DNA from: Chloroflexi bacterium UBA4733
GTDB lineage: Bacteria > Chloroflexota > UBA4733
Reading direction: 5' to 3'
Length of the DNA: 23,673 nucleotides
Assembly (NCBI GenBank): GCA_002404055.1
Contig: DHIZ01000311.1
Coordinates: 1,834-25,506, forward strand
Part shown: positions 13,706 to 21,241 of the stretch, one piece after another
Position numbering within the stretch: the stretch's first letter is position 1
Layout of the letters: each line of letters begins with the position of its first letter
The notes under the pieces: generated by a model
Databases searched by the model: none
The model's input: the letters and a program-made list of their open reading frames with translations, nothing else
What the model was told of the DNA's origin: nothing
Translations under genes and position numbers: made by a program

Positions 13706-15454
13706 CTACCGATGCGCCATCGAGGTGGAGGGGGGCTGTGGCGCCGCCGTTGGCGTCGGCAACGGCTCCGTCGGGGCGATGCCCAGGTGTACCATGATCT
13801 TCTGGCCGAGGTCCGCGAACATCGGCGCGGCCGTCTCTGCACCGTAGGGCGAATCTGTCGGGTGGTCCAGCACGATAAATATCACGACAGCGGGGTGCTG
13901 CGCCGGCAGGAAGCCGACAAACGACGCCATCGTGGCATCCGGGGAGTAGCCGCCATTTTCCGCGATCTGGGCAGTGCCGGTCTTCCCTGCTATCAGATAA
14001 CCAGGGATGCGGGCCAGGGTCGCCTCGCCCTTGATCGGCACTTCTTCCATCATGTTGGTCAATGTCGCCGCTGTCGCGGGGGAGATGGGGTGGCCAACCA
14101 CCTTTGGCTGGGTTTCCTGCACGCCGTCGGGCGAGGAAATCTGCTGCACGACGTAGGGCCGCAGCAAGTTGCCGCCATTAGCGATGGCGGAAACCGCGGT
14201 GGCGATCTGCAGCGACGTCGCGGTGAGGCCCTGCCCGAACGAGTTGGTGGCCAGGCTGATCGGCCGCCAGTCTGCCATCTGGTTTGTGTACACCACGCCT
14301 CCCGCCTCGCCCTGCACATCAATCCCGCTCGGACGGCCGAAACCGAACGCCTGCACGCCCGCGTAAAAGGTCGGGGCGCCCGTCTGGCGGGCCGCAAAGG
14401 CAGCGCCGACGTTGAGCGAGTGGTCGAGGACGTAGCGCATCGTGACGGTGCCGTGCGACTTGAGGTCCCAGTCGTGGATCGTTGTTCCGTACTCGGTAAG
14501 GTAGCCGGGGTCATTCACGGTGGTCAACGGGGTGATGGCGCCGTGTTGCAACGCCGTTGCCATGGTGATGAGCTTGAACGTGGAGCCAGGTTCAAACGGC
14601 GTGGATACTGCATTATCGACAAAGCGAGCTACCGCCGTGGACTGAAACTGGTTGGGATCATAGGATGGCGAGTTGGCCATGGCCAGGATTGCCCCGGTCG
14701 AAGGATCCATCACTACAACTGACCCGGACAGCGCGCCATGCTTCTGGATACCGGCCGCCAGCTCCTGCTCGGCGGCGTACTGGATGGCGCTGTCGATCGT
14801 GAGTTGCAGGTCTTTACCAGGCACCGGGGCGATGCGCACAGCGTGCGTGAGGTCGATCTCGTTGCCGAGCCCATCTCGTTGCGCCCGTAACTGTCCCGGC
14901 CTGCCGGTAAGCACGCTGTTGTAAAATTGCTCCAGCCCGTAGTTGCCGTCACCGTTGTAGTTCGTGAACCCCAGGAGTTGCGACGCCAGCGTGCCGGCCG
15001 GATAGATGCGGGTCACGTCCGGCTCCATGCCGATGCCGGGCAAGCTGAGCGCATTGACCTGATCGCGCACGCCCGGGGCGACCTTACGCGCGAGGGTGAT
15101 ATAGTCACTCTTCGGCGTCTGCAATAAGGTCATGAGGCGATCGTAGGTGAGCCCGAGTACAGGGGCCAGCCGGGTGGCAGTCGTGACCTGATCCTTCACG
15201 TCGGGCGGCACCGCGTACACCCGATCGAACTCAACGTTGGTGACGAGCACCTTCCCCTGGGAGTCGTAGATGCGGCCGCGCGGGGCATCAATCGAGACCT
15301 GAAGAACGTGCTCATTAGTCCCCCGAAGGTCTAACATCCCGGCGTTCGTCACCTGCCAGGTATACAGGCGATAGGAGAGCCCGACTGCCGCAAGTACAAA
15401 GAAGGCGAGCAGCAGGCTGTCCCGCCGTCGCAGACTGACCGTCACTGGTTGCAT
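13706..15454 (-). CDS. Class B penicillin-binding protein (FtsI/PBP2-type transpeptidase)
   Basis: This protein crosslinks peptidoglycan, either at the septum or along the side wall. The 582 residues contain one N-terminal membrane anchor (about 13-30), then the dimerisation/pedestal region with APRGRIYDSQGKVL typical of the family. The transpeptidase domain follows: Ser291 and Lys294 in EPGSTFK, Ser346-Leu-Asn348 in DHSLNVG, and Lys491-Thr-Gly-Thr in AGKTGTAQ. All three catalytic motifs are intact. The C-terminus is a short Pro/Thr-rich tail without PASTA domains. GAGGAGGG 5 nt before the ATG at 15454 fixes the start. It stands outside any mur/fts cluster, so division versus elongation use cannot be decided from context. 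It precedes ppc by about 50 bp. Confidence 0.93.
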   Translation of the reverse strand: MQPVTVSLRRRDSLLLAFFVLAAVGLSYRLYTWQVTNAGMLDLRGTNEHVLQVSIDAPRGRIYDSQGKVLVTNVEFDRVYAVPPDVKDQVTTATRLAPVLGLTYDRLMTLLQTPKSDYITLARKVAPGVRDQVNALSLPGIGMEPDVTRIYPAGTLASQLLGFTNYNGDGNYGLEQFYNSVLTGRPGQLRAQRDGLGNEIDLTHAVRIAPVPGKDLQLTIDSAIQYAAEQELAAGIQKHGALSGSVVVMDPSTGAILAMANSPSYDPNQFQSTAVARFVDNAVSTPFEPGSTFKLITMATALQHGAITPLTTVNDPGYLTEYGTTIHDWDLKSHGTVTMRYVLDHSLNVGAAFAARQTGAPTFYAGVQAFGFGRPSGIDVQGEAGGVVYTNQMADWRPISLATNSFGQGLTATSLQIATAVSAIANGGNLLRPYVVQQISSPDGVQETQPKVVGHPISPATAATLTNMMEEVPIKGEATLARIPGYLIAGKTGTAQIAENGGYSPDATMASFVGFLPAQHPAVVIFIVLDHPTDSPYGAETAAPMFADLGQKIMVHLGIAPTEPLPTPTAAPQPPSTSMAHR

Positions 15455-15545
15455 GTTGACCCTCCTCGCTCCCGGAGGATACGGAATCCCTGGGGAGAGG
15501 ACGGTACGGACAGGACCGCCAGGGTGAGTGGGATTGCCCCCGGCC

Positions 15546-15672
15546 CCCGCCCGGCGACTGAAGTCGCGGCTACACCAGGCGAAGCGGGTGCCCTCTGGGC
15601 GCTTCGCGGACTAGGTCAGCCCGCGAAGGCGGGCTTGGCTCACGGTAGCCGCGACTTCAGTCGCCGGGCGGG
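15546..15672. repeat. Cloverleaf-type palindromic repeat, copy B
   Basis: Perfect 27-bp inverted arms, 15546-15572 and 15646-15672, match copy A at 1099-1215 except for one missing base per arm. The centre differs in sequence but keeps the architecture: GCGAAGCG/CGCTTCGC and AGCCCGC/GGCGGGCT-type hairpins, the latter with the same GAAG loop as in copy A. The right arm contains the last codons and TGA stop of the upstream histidine kinase gene. The remainder of 15455-15545 shows only the ribosome binding site of the penicillin-binding protein gene. Confidence 0.9.
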
Positions 15673-17066
15673 CTACCGGGCGCCACCGGCAAAGTGAAGC
15701 GAAACGTCGAGCCGATGCCTTTGACGCTCTGCACCTGCATGCGTCCGCCGTGCAGTTCCACCAGCGCCCGTGTGACCACGAGACCCAGGCCGGCGCCGCG
15801 TGTGGCCTGCACCACGGGATCGTTCGCGCGGAAGAAGCGCGTGAAGAGGCGGCTCTGATCCTCCCGCGTCATCCCGATACCGGTATCGCGTACGGCCACG
15901 TGCAGCCAGCCCCGTTCTTCGCCTATCTCCAGGGTAATTCGGCCCCCCGGCAAGGTGTACTGGTGGGCATTGGCAAGCAGGTTGACAAGTATCTGGTTGA
16001 CCCGCTCGGCGTCAGCGAGCACTGGCGGTAAGGCATCAGGAATGTCGAGGACCAGTTGCTGATCCTTCGCTGCAACCTGCGGTTGGAGTGCGGCCCCCGC
16101 CTGGAAACCCAGCTTCCCGATGTCGGTCCGGGCCAGCCGCAAGGTAACGCCACCGCCCTCTACGCTGTGGACTTCCAGCAATTCATTGATCAGCCGGATC
16201 AGGCGTTGGGCATTGGCATCGACGATGTCGAGGGTCTCCCGCTGGTCGGAGGTCAACGCTGCCGCGTAGTCTTCAAGGTAGATGTCCAGGAACCCCTTGA
16301 TCGACGTGAGCGGTGTGCGCAATTCGTGCGAAACATAGGAGACAAACTCGCTCCGCAGGCGGTTCACCTCGCGCTCGGCCGTCACGTTTCGGAACGTCCA
16401 GAGGTGACCGAGGACGCTTCCGTCGTCACGGCGAACCGGAAGGACCTGCACCTCCAGGTCCCGACGCTGCGGCCTTACCTGTGTGACTGTCCGTGTCCCC
16501 ACGGGCCGGGCCGCACCACGCAGCGCTGCCATGTCCACCCATAGTTGTGTTCCGCTGACGAGGCACTCCGCAAACGCCGGCTGTAACGTTTGAAACGAAG
16601 GGGCCGAGAGAAAGCCAGGGTCCAGCGCAAAGAGGCTGGCAAACTGCCGGTTCGCGGTGAGCACCTCGCCAGCTGTACCCAGGAGCAGCATGGCGTCGGC
16701 AGTGGAGTCCAGTAGCGCGCGCGCGCTGCTGCGTGCCGCCTCCGCCAGGTGGTATTGCTCGGCGAGCACCGCTGCATCGCGTCGGCGGAGGTGATCGGTT
16801 CGCTCCACCCGAAGCGCCGTCCACCAGATCAAAGTGGTAAAGCCGAGGATGCCGATCATCACCACGATCGCGGTTCCAGCAGGAACGCCGAACCAACGCC
16901 GGTCCACGCCAAACAATTCCAACCAACCGGGTAGCACAGGAACAAGTATTGCGGGAGGAATGAGCCGGCGGGCGAGTTGACCGCCCGTTCCGCGACTAAG
17001 CAACAGCCGGCAAAGGCCGCGGTCGGGACGGGCGCTGAGGGCAGCGAGCGACATGTACAGGGCGCC
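15657..17066 (-). pseudogene. Sensor histidine kinase, 3' part (separated from its 5' part by an IS630 element)
   Basis: This fragment encodes the last two membrane helices (LIPPAILVPVLPGWLELFG and TAIVVMIGILGFTTLIWW), a PAS-like segment (DAMLLLGTAGEVLTANRQFASLF), and HisKA with the phospho-acceptor His in FVSYVSHELRTPLTSIKGF. The HATPase domain follows, with NLLANAHQYT, VRDTGIGM and GAGLGLVVTRALVELHGG. It is collinear with the intact paralogue at 19262-21241 from ARPDRGLC onward. An ATG at 17054 could give a 465-residue protein that keeps the whole kinase core, but no Shine-Dalgarno sequence lies near it. Its stop TGA (15657-15659) and the preceding GSPPGD come from the palindromic repeat. 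The catalytic core looks undamaged, so residual expression is possible. Confidence 0.9.
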
Positions 17067-17068
17067 TA

Positions 17069-17092
17069 AATCCTTCCATGCTGATGCTGCGA
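17069..17092. repeat. Left terminal inverted repeat of the IS630 element
   Basis: The first 12 bases (AATCCTTCCATG) match the right end perfectly; the next 12 match at 7 positions, ending in TGCGA at both ends. TA directly precedes it at 17067-17068. It lies just beyond the transposase stop codon. Confidence 0.88.
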
Positions 17093-17094
17093 TA

Positions 17095-17943
17095 CTAGGC
17101 GACCAGGCGCTGTTCGTCGTCGTTGGCGTCGGTGGGATGTGCTGGCGGGATGCTGCCGATGTGGCGTAAGACGCGATCGGGGTCAGCTTGCCAGCGTTCG
17201 ACCTCGGCTTCGGCGTCGGCGTAGAGGTCCCAGAAGTCGTCGCGGTGGTGGTTGTGGGTCACGTCCCGCCGCCAGACGCGCCAGAGGCGTTCGATCGGGT
17301 TGCTGTCGGGATCGTAGGCAGGGGTGTAGACCAGGCGCAAGGCATCGCCGTGGCGGGCGAGCGTCTCCCGCACCCGCTTGGACCCTTTCGCCGTGTGGGT
17401 TTTGGCGTTGTCGGACAGCACAATGGCGATGCGCCCGCGCGCCGTAGAGCGGGCCACTGCGTCGTCGAGTTGCAAGCAGAAGGTATCGGCGTCCCGGCGG
17501 GGACTGAAGCCGAAGCAGAGGTCGCCATCGCGCCAGTCCACCTGACCGAACCCATAGCACTTCTGATTGACACCGGGAGCGCGGACCAGGCGTTGGCCCC
17601 CGTGTCCTTTGGGACTCCAGACGCGGGTGAGCGTCGGGTGCAAGGCGATCTGCACTTCGTCTTGCACATAGAGGTCGGCGTGGGGCAACAGGCGGAGCAA
17701 CTCCGGCACATCCGGCGGGACCTCCGGCAAGAGGTCCAGTTCACCCAGCGCAGCGAGCAGGTCCGTGACCGTGGTCATGGTCGCCGGTTCCTTGGCGACT
17801 GGCGGGGGGCCGCCGGGAGGAGATGGGAACGACAGAGGCGCGGGCGGAGCCTCCGGGAGCACGGCAGCCAGGTCAGGGTCGGGCGGACACTCGGGCAAGA
17901 CAGCGGCCAGGTCAGGGTCGACCTCGGCCAAAGCCGCCGTCAA
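17095..17943 (-). CDS. IS630 transposase, OrfB (DDE catalytic part)
   Basis: This is the catalytic half of the transposase. From the TTG at 17941-17943 the product is 282 residues. The catalytic triad is Asp95 in YVQDEVQIA, Asp178 in VLSDNAKTHTA and Glu218 in DPDSNPIERLW, with the IS630 spacing before the final Glu. TTG overlaps the OrfA stop (TTGA), so it may be made by coupling or by a -1 shift that fuses it to OrfA. Oddly, about 90 residues precede the first Asp. They are Pro-rich and contain a tandem copy of DPDLAAVLPE (residues 9-18 and 22-31), probably an expanded linker between the DNA-binding and catalytic domains. An internal ATG (MTTVTDLLAALGEL, residue 56) is an alternative start. 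Confidence 0.9.
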   Translation of the reverse strand: MTAALAEVDPDLAAVLPECPPDPDLAAVLPEAPPAPLSFPSPPGGPPPVAKEPATMTTVTDLLAALGELDLLPEVPPDVPELLRLLPHADLYVQDEVQIALHPTLTRVWSPKGHGGQRLVRAPGVNQKCYGFGQVDWRDGDLCFGFSPRRDADTFCLQLDDAVARSTARGRIAIVLSDNAKTHTAKGSKRVRETLARHGDALRLVYTPAYDPDSNPIERLWRVWRRDVTHNHHRDDFWDLYADAEAEVERWQADPDRVLRHIGSIPPAHPTDANDDEQRLVA

Positions 17944-18461
17944 GAGGAGCTCCGCCCGGAGGCGTTTCCCAGGTAGCCTTCCTGTTCATGGGCCTTGTGC
18001 TCCACCGTCCAGGTCGGTCGCTTGCAGACGTAGCCCAGCCGGTGCAAGCGCTGGCGCACCGTCTCCGCATCCACCGCAATCCCGGTCTGCTCCGCAAGAT
18101 AGTCGGCCAGCACGCCGGTGGTCCAGTTGGCGCTGGGCACGCCCACGTCGTGCGGGTCCAGGTCGATCACTCGTAGCAACTCCGCTTGCCAGGCCAGCGT
18201 GACCGTCGGAACTCGCCCAGGACGGGGACGATGCGGTACCGCGTCCGGTCCGCCCTCCCGATAGCGGACCACCACCCGCGACACCGTGTCGTGACTGCGC
18301 AACACCAGCGGCGCAATCGCGGTTGCCGTCAAGCCTTGCTGCGCCAGGAGGACCATCTGGTACCGCGTCCGCGTCTCGGCATCCCGAGCCGACTCGTAGC
18401 ACGCGCGCACCATCATCTCCGGTGACGACGGCGGCGTGGGAAAAGACAAAAGCAAAGACAT
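17940..18461 (-). CDS. IS630 transposase, OrfA (helix-turn-helix part)
   Basis: This is the DNA-binding half of the transposase, 173 residues. It has two helix-turn-helix units: ARDAETRTRYQMVLLAQQG with LTATAIAPLVLRSHDTVSRVV, and the winged part from WTTGVLADYLAEQTGIAVD to VRQRLHRLGYVCKRP, as in IS630-family N-terminal domains. The start is placed at the ATG at 18459-18461 (MSLLLSFPTPP), since GGAG (18471-18468) is 6 nt upstream. An ATG at 18509 would add 16 residues that do not resemble the family. The frame closes at TGA 17940-17942, overlapping OrfB by 4 bp. No A-rich slippery heptamer is seen at the junction. Confidence 0.88.
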   Translation of the reverse strand: MSLLLSFPTPPSSPEMMVRACYESARDAETRTRYQMVLLAQQGLTATAIAPLVLRSHDTVSRVVVRYREGGPDAVPHRPRPGRVPTVTLAWQAELLRVIDLDPHDVGVPSANWTTGVLADYLAEQTGIAVDAETVRQRLHRLGYVCKRPTWTVEHKAHEQEGYLGNASGRSSS

Positions 18462-18528
18462 CGAAAACTCCGAACACATGGGGGGGAAAGGTACACTCCC
18501 CTCCAGCATACCGCCCCTCCCGCCCGAC

Positions 18529-18552
18529 TCGCAACTACTCCATGGAAGGATT
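18529..18552. repeat. Right terminal inverted repeat of the IS630 element
   Basis: Reverse complement begins AATCCTTCCATG, identical to the left end for 12 bases. TA follows at 18553-18554. The stop codon of the truncated upstream kinase fragment (18535-18537) falls inside this repeat. Confidence 0.88.
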
Positions 18553-18554
18553 TA

Positions 18555-19131
18555 GAGCGGAACTGATTGCCATGGGTACCGTATTGCCAATGCGATACAG
18601 CGCGCCGATGCCGTAGGCATACCCCAGGAGGCCGATTCCGCCCAGGACAGCGTTCGCTACAGCAAACCACTGCGCCGGCCAAACCGGCCAGCGTGGCTGC
18701 CAGTCCAGGAGGGCGACCGTCAGGCCGCCCAACACCATGATCGCGCCCGCGTTCGGCGCGATGAGGTCAAGCTCCGTGTCGTGCCAAACCGCCAGGGGGC
18801 GAAGGACCTGGTAGGCGGGAGAAATCCCGTTGAGCATGGCGGCGAGACCCAGCAGCACGGCGATCACGCCAAAGCCAATCGCCGCCCTGGGGAGCCACCC
18901 GAAGCGAGGCCAACGCATGAAGAGGAGACGTAGCCCCATAGCGACGAAAACACTGGTGAGACCAACGGCTGCGGCGTGGTTGGCAGTCAACAGTGATGGC
19001 GCCTGTGTAGAAAGGGCTGGGCCGGCTATGGCTCGGCGCACGACCACCAGGATGGCGAAGCCAATACAAACGAGCGTCGTCTCAACCGACACCAGAACCG
19101 CCCAAATGGCGCCGCGACCTGTGCCGGTCAC
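18555..19131 (-). pseudogene. Sensor histidine kinase, 5' part (membrane sensor region cut off by the IS630 element)
   Basis: This fragment encodes the N-terminal multi-spanning sensor region, collinear with residues 1 to about 193 of the intact paralogue at 19262-21241. Shared landmarks are VVRRAIAG, LTANHAAAVGLTSVFVAMGLR, IAPNAGAIMVLGGLTVALLDW and YAYGIGALYRI. About five hydrophobic segments are visible. The preferred start is the GTG at 19129-19131, which gives the same N-terminal length as the paralogue; the frame is open to 19239 but that part is not homologous. Translation runs from CTA (Leu) into the IS terminal repeat and stops after NPSME. Joining it to the 3' part across a single TA restores SALGALYMSLAAL in frame. 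It lacks every kinase domain and cannot signal alone. Confidence 0.9.
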
Positions 19132-19213
19132 CGGGGACCCGATCTCTTGCGACTCTTCCGTGTGGCGGCCACAACGCCGCGACCGATCAGATTGATGGTC
19201 TTCAGCCTGTCGA

Positions 19214-19222
19214 AGTGTAGCA
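19214..19222 (-). promoter_or_regulatory. Candidate extended -10 promoter of the split kinase gene
   Basis: On the minus strand TGC (19222-19220) precedes TACACT (19219-19214), an extended -10 pattern in the gap after the intact kinase. It would give a leader of about 75-80 nt before the preferred GTG. No -35 box is convincing. The gap 19132-19261 otherwise holds only the short imperfect palindrome CTTCAGCCTGTCGAAG at 19200-19215. Confidence 0.28.
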
Positions 19223-19261
19223 CCGCGTGGATAGGGCAAGGCTTAAATGCGGTCTGAACGG

Positions 19262-21241
19262 TCAGGCCAGTGCCGGTTGGGCAATGGGCAACGTGAAGCA
19301 GAAGGTGGACCCAATCCCCTTCGCACTCTGCACTTCCATGCGGCCACCGTGTAGCTCCACCAGTGATCGGGCGATCACCAGACCAAGGCCGGTGCCGCCG
19401 GCGCTCTGCGTTTCTGGATCACGCGCTCGGAAGAACCGGGTGAACAGTCGTGCTTGAACCTCCGGTGTCATGCCGATGCCGGTATCCGCCACGGCGATTC
19501 GCAGCCAGCCCTCTACCTCCTGCGCCGTAATGGTGATGCGCCCACGATCAGGGGAGTACTTATTGGCATTGGAAACCAAATTAATGAGCACCTGAGAGAT
19601 ACGGTCGGCATCGCCGGAAATCAGCGGCACGACTTCAGGAAGTTGCAGGTGCAACGTCTGGCCCTTTGCTTCAATCTGCGGTCGCACGGTGGTTGCGACC
19701 TGGCGGATCACTTCGGCCACGTCGGTTGGCGCCCGCTGCAGTTCGATGCCGCCACCCTCGACCCGGCTGACCTCCAGGAGATCATTGATGAGCACCATCA
19801 GACGCTGCGCACCGGCGTCAACAATGCCAAGTGTCTCGCGTTGATCAGGTGAGAGTCGATCGCCATAGTCCTCAAAATAGAGATCGAGGAAGCCCTTGAT
19901 GGAGGTCAGCGGCGTCCGTAGCTCGTGCGACACCCAGGAGACGAATTCGCCGCGTAGGCGATTGACCTCGCGTTCCGAAGTGACGTCGCGAAAGGTGTAC
20001 AGCTGGCCTAGTTCGTTGCCCTCGTCGCTCCAAACCGATGCCGACCGCAGTTCGAGTTCCCGGCGCTCCGGCCATATTTGCAGGACGGTGCTCGGAATGC
20101 CGATGACGGCGTCGCTCCACGACGTTGGCGGCGGCGACAGGTCGTCCGCTACGAGCACGCGCTGATTGAGTGCGTCCTGAACGGCCGCCAAAGACTGCCC
20201 CAGCACTTGCTCCGGCTCTACGCGAAATAATTGCGCGAAACGACGATTCACGGTCAGCACGACACCGTCGAGGCCCAGCTGCAACATGGCATCGCCGGTA
20301 GAATCCAGGACAGCACGCACGCGACTGCGCGCCTCCTCGGTACGGCGATACTGTTCGCTGAGTGCTGCGTCATCCAGCTGCCGCCGTGCGTCAGCCTGCT
20401 CGACGCGTACCGCCGTCCACCAGATCAGCACTGCCCAGCCGAGGATGGCTACCATAACGAGGAGGGCAGTGCCGACCGGTACACCGAACCAACGCCGTTG
20501 CTCACCGAGGATGGCCAGCCAGCCAGGGATCACAGGGATGATTACGGCGGCCGGCAGGAGCTGTCGGGCGATATGACCGCCGGTACCGTCGCTCGTGAGC
20601 AGGCCACACAAGCCACGATTGGGGCGAGCACAGAGGATTGACGTCGCCATGAAGTACGCGCCCAGCGCGGAATTCAGGGCCTGGGGTGGGGACGATAGGA
20701 CCTGGTAGAGGGGGCCGATACCGTAGACGTGGCCAAGGACGGCGACACCGCTCAGGGTGATAACCGCCAGGGCGATCCATTGCGCCGGCCAGTACCTGTC
20801 TACCGGTTCCCAATCGAGCAGCGCCAGAGCGAGGCCGAGAAATAGCAGTGCAGCATCGGTATTCGGGGCGATCTTTCCGATCTCGAGCGCTTGCCAGACG
20901 TCCCCGCCCGGAAAGTCCAGGTGTCCGGCCAGTGCGCCGCCGACAAGCCCGACTGCGCCAACGGTCGCTACGACCACAGCCAGCAGCACACCCGTCAGTC
21001 GCAGGCGCCGCCGTTTGGGCTGGTGAGCCGTCCACAATTGCATGCCCAGGGCGGTGTAAGCCAGCACAAAGGAGACAGTCGACGTCAGATTGGTGGCCAC
21101 CAGCGCCGACGCTTGCGTTGCCAGAATGGTGCTGCCGATGCCCCGTCGCACCAACAGCAAGAGCGCCAGGATCCCGCCGATGACGACATCGGCGGCGGCG
21201 TACCAGCCGGCAACGCGTTCCCACCGACGAACGAGGGGCAT
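19262..21241 (-). CDS. Membrane PAS-containing sensor histidine kinase (intact paralogue)
   Basis: The 659-residue protein has about seven hydrophobic segments (roughly 17-33, 52-70, 84-105, 128-143, 155-173, 228-246 and 257-277). A PAS domain follows at about 305-425 (DAMLQLGLDGVVLTVNRRFAQLF), then HisKA with phospho-acceptor His439 in FVSWVSHELRTPLTS. The HATPase domain has NLVSNANKYS, VADTGIGM, LFTRFFRARD and GTGLGLVIARSLVELHGG. All catalytic boxes are present. The frame is open upstream into the L,D-transpeptidase gene, but the ATG at 21239-21241 shares its A with that gene's TAA stop (TAATG), which argues strongly for coupled translation. The next gene downstream is its IS-disrupted paralogue. 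No response regulator is nearby, so the partner is unknown. The N-terminal sensor does not match a named domain that I can recall. Confidence 0.93.
   Translation of the reverse strand: MPLVRRWERVAGWYAAADVVIGGILALLLLVRRGIGSTILATQASALVATNLTSTVSFVLAYTALGMQLWTAHQPKRRRLRLTGVLLAVVVATVGAVGLVGGALAGHLDFPGGDVWQALEIGKIAPNTDAALLFLGLALALLDWEPVDRYWPAQWIALAVITLSGVAVLGHVYGIGPLYQVLSSPPQALNSALGAYFMATSILCARPNRGLCGLLTSDGTGGHIARQLLPAAVIIPVIPGWLAILGEQRRWFGVPVGTALLVMVAILGWAVLIWWTAVRVEQADARRQLDDAALSEQYRRTEEARSRVRAVLDSTGDAMLQLGLDGVVLTVNRRFAQLFRVEPEQVLGQSLAAVQDALNQRVLVADDLSPPPTSWSDAVIGIPSTVLQIWPERRELELRSASVWSDEGNELGQLYTFRDVTSEREVNRLRGEFVSWVSHELRTPLTSIKGFLDLYFEDYGDRLSPDQRETLGIVDAGAQRLMVLINDLLEVSRVEGGGIELQRAPTDVAEVIRQVATTVRPQIEAKGQTLHLQLPEVVPLISGDADRISQVLINLVSNANKYSPDRGRITITAQEVEGWLRIAVADTGIGMTPEVQARLFTRFFRARDPETQSAGGTGLGLVIARSLVELHGGRMEVQSAKGIGSTFCFTLPIAQPALA

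Larger units (their letters stand above)
17069..18552 (-). mobile_element. IS630-family insertion sequence
   Basis: The element is 1484 bp, bounded by imperfect inverted repeats that start AATCCTTCCATG at each end (17069-17092 and 18529-18552, 19 of 24 matching). It is flanked by TA on both sides (17067-17068 and 18553-18554), the target-site duplication typical of IS630/Tc1-mariner elements. Inside are two overlapping minus-strand ORFs for the helix-turn-helix and DDE parts of the transposase. The DDE residues are intact, so the copy may be active or recently moved. It interrupts a histidine kinase gene. Confidence 0.95.

Noticed and set aside
13676..14722. A long plus-strand open frame opposite the penicillin-binding protein gene
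   Set aside because: All three transpeptidase motifs are on the minus strand; the plus-strand frame is Arg/Gly-rich without recognisable domains.
17930..17960. Programmed frameshift joining OrfA and OrfB of the IS630 element
   Set aside because: The frames and the TTGA overlap allow it, but no slippery heptamer or downstream stimulator stands out, so coupling by overlap is equally likely. I left it as a possibility only.
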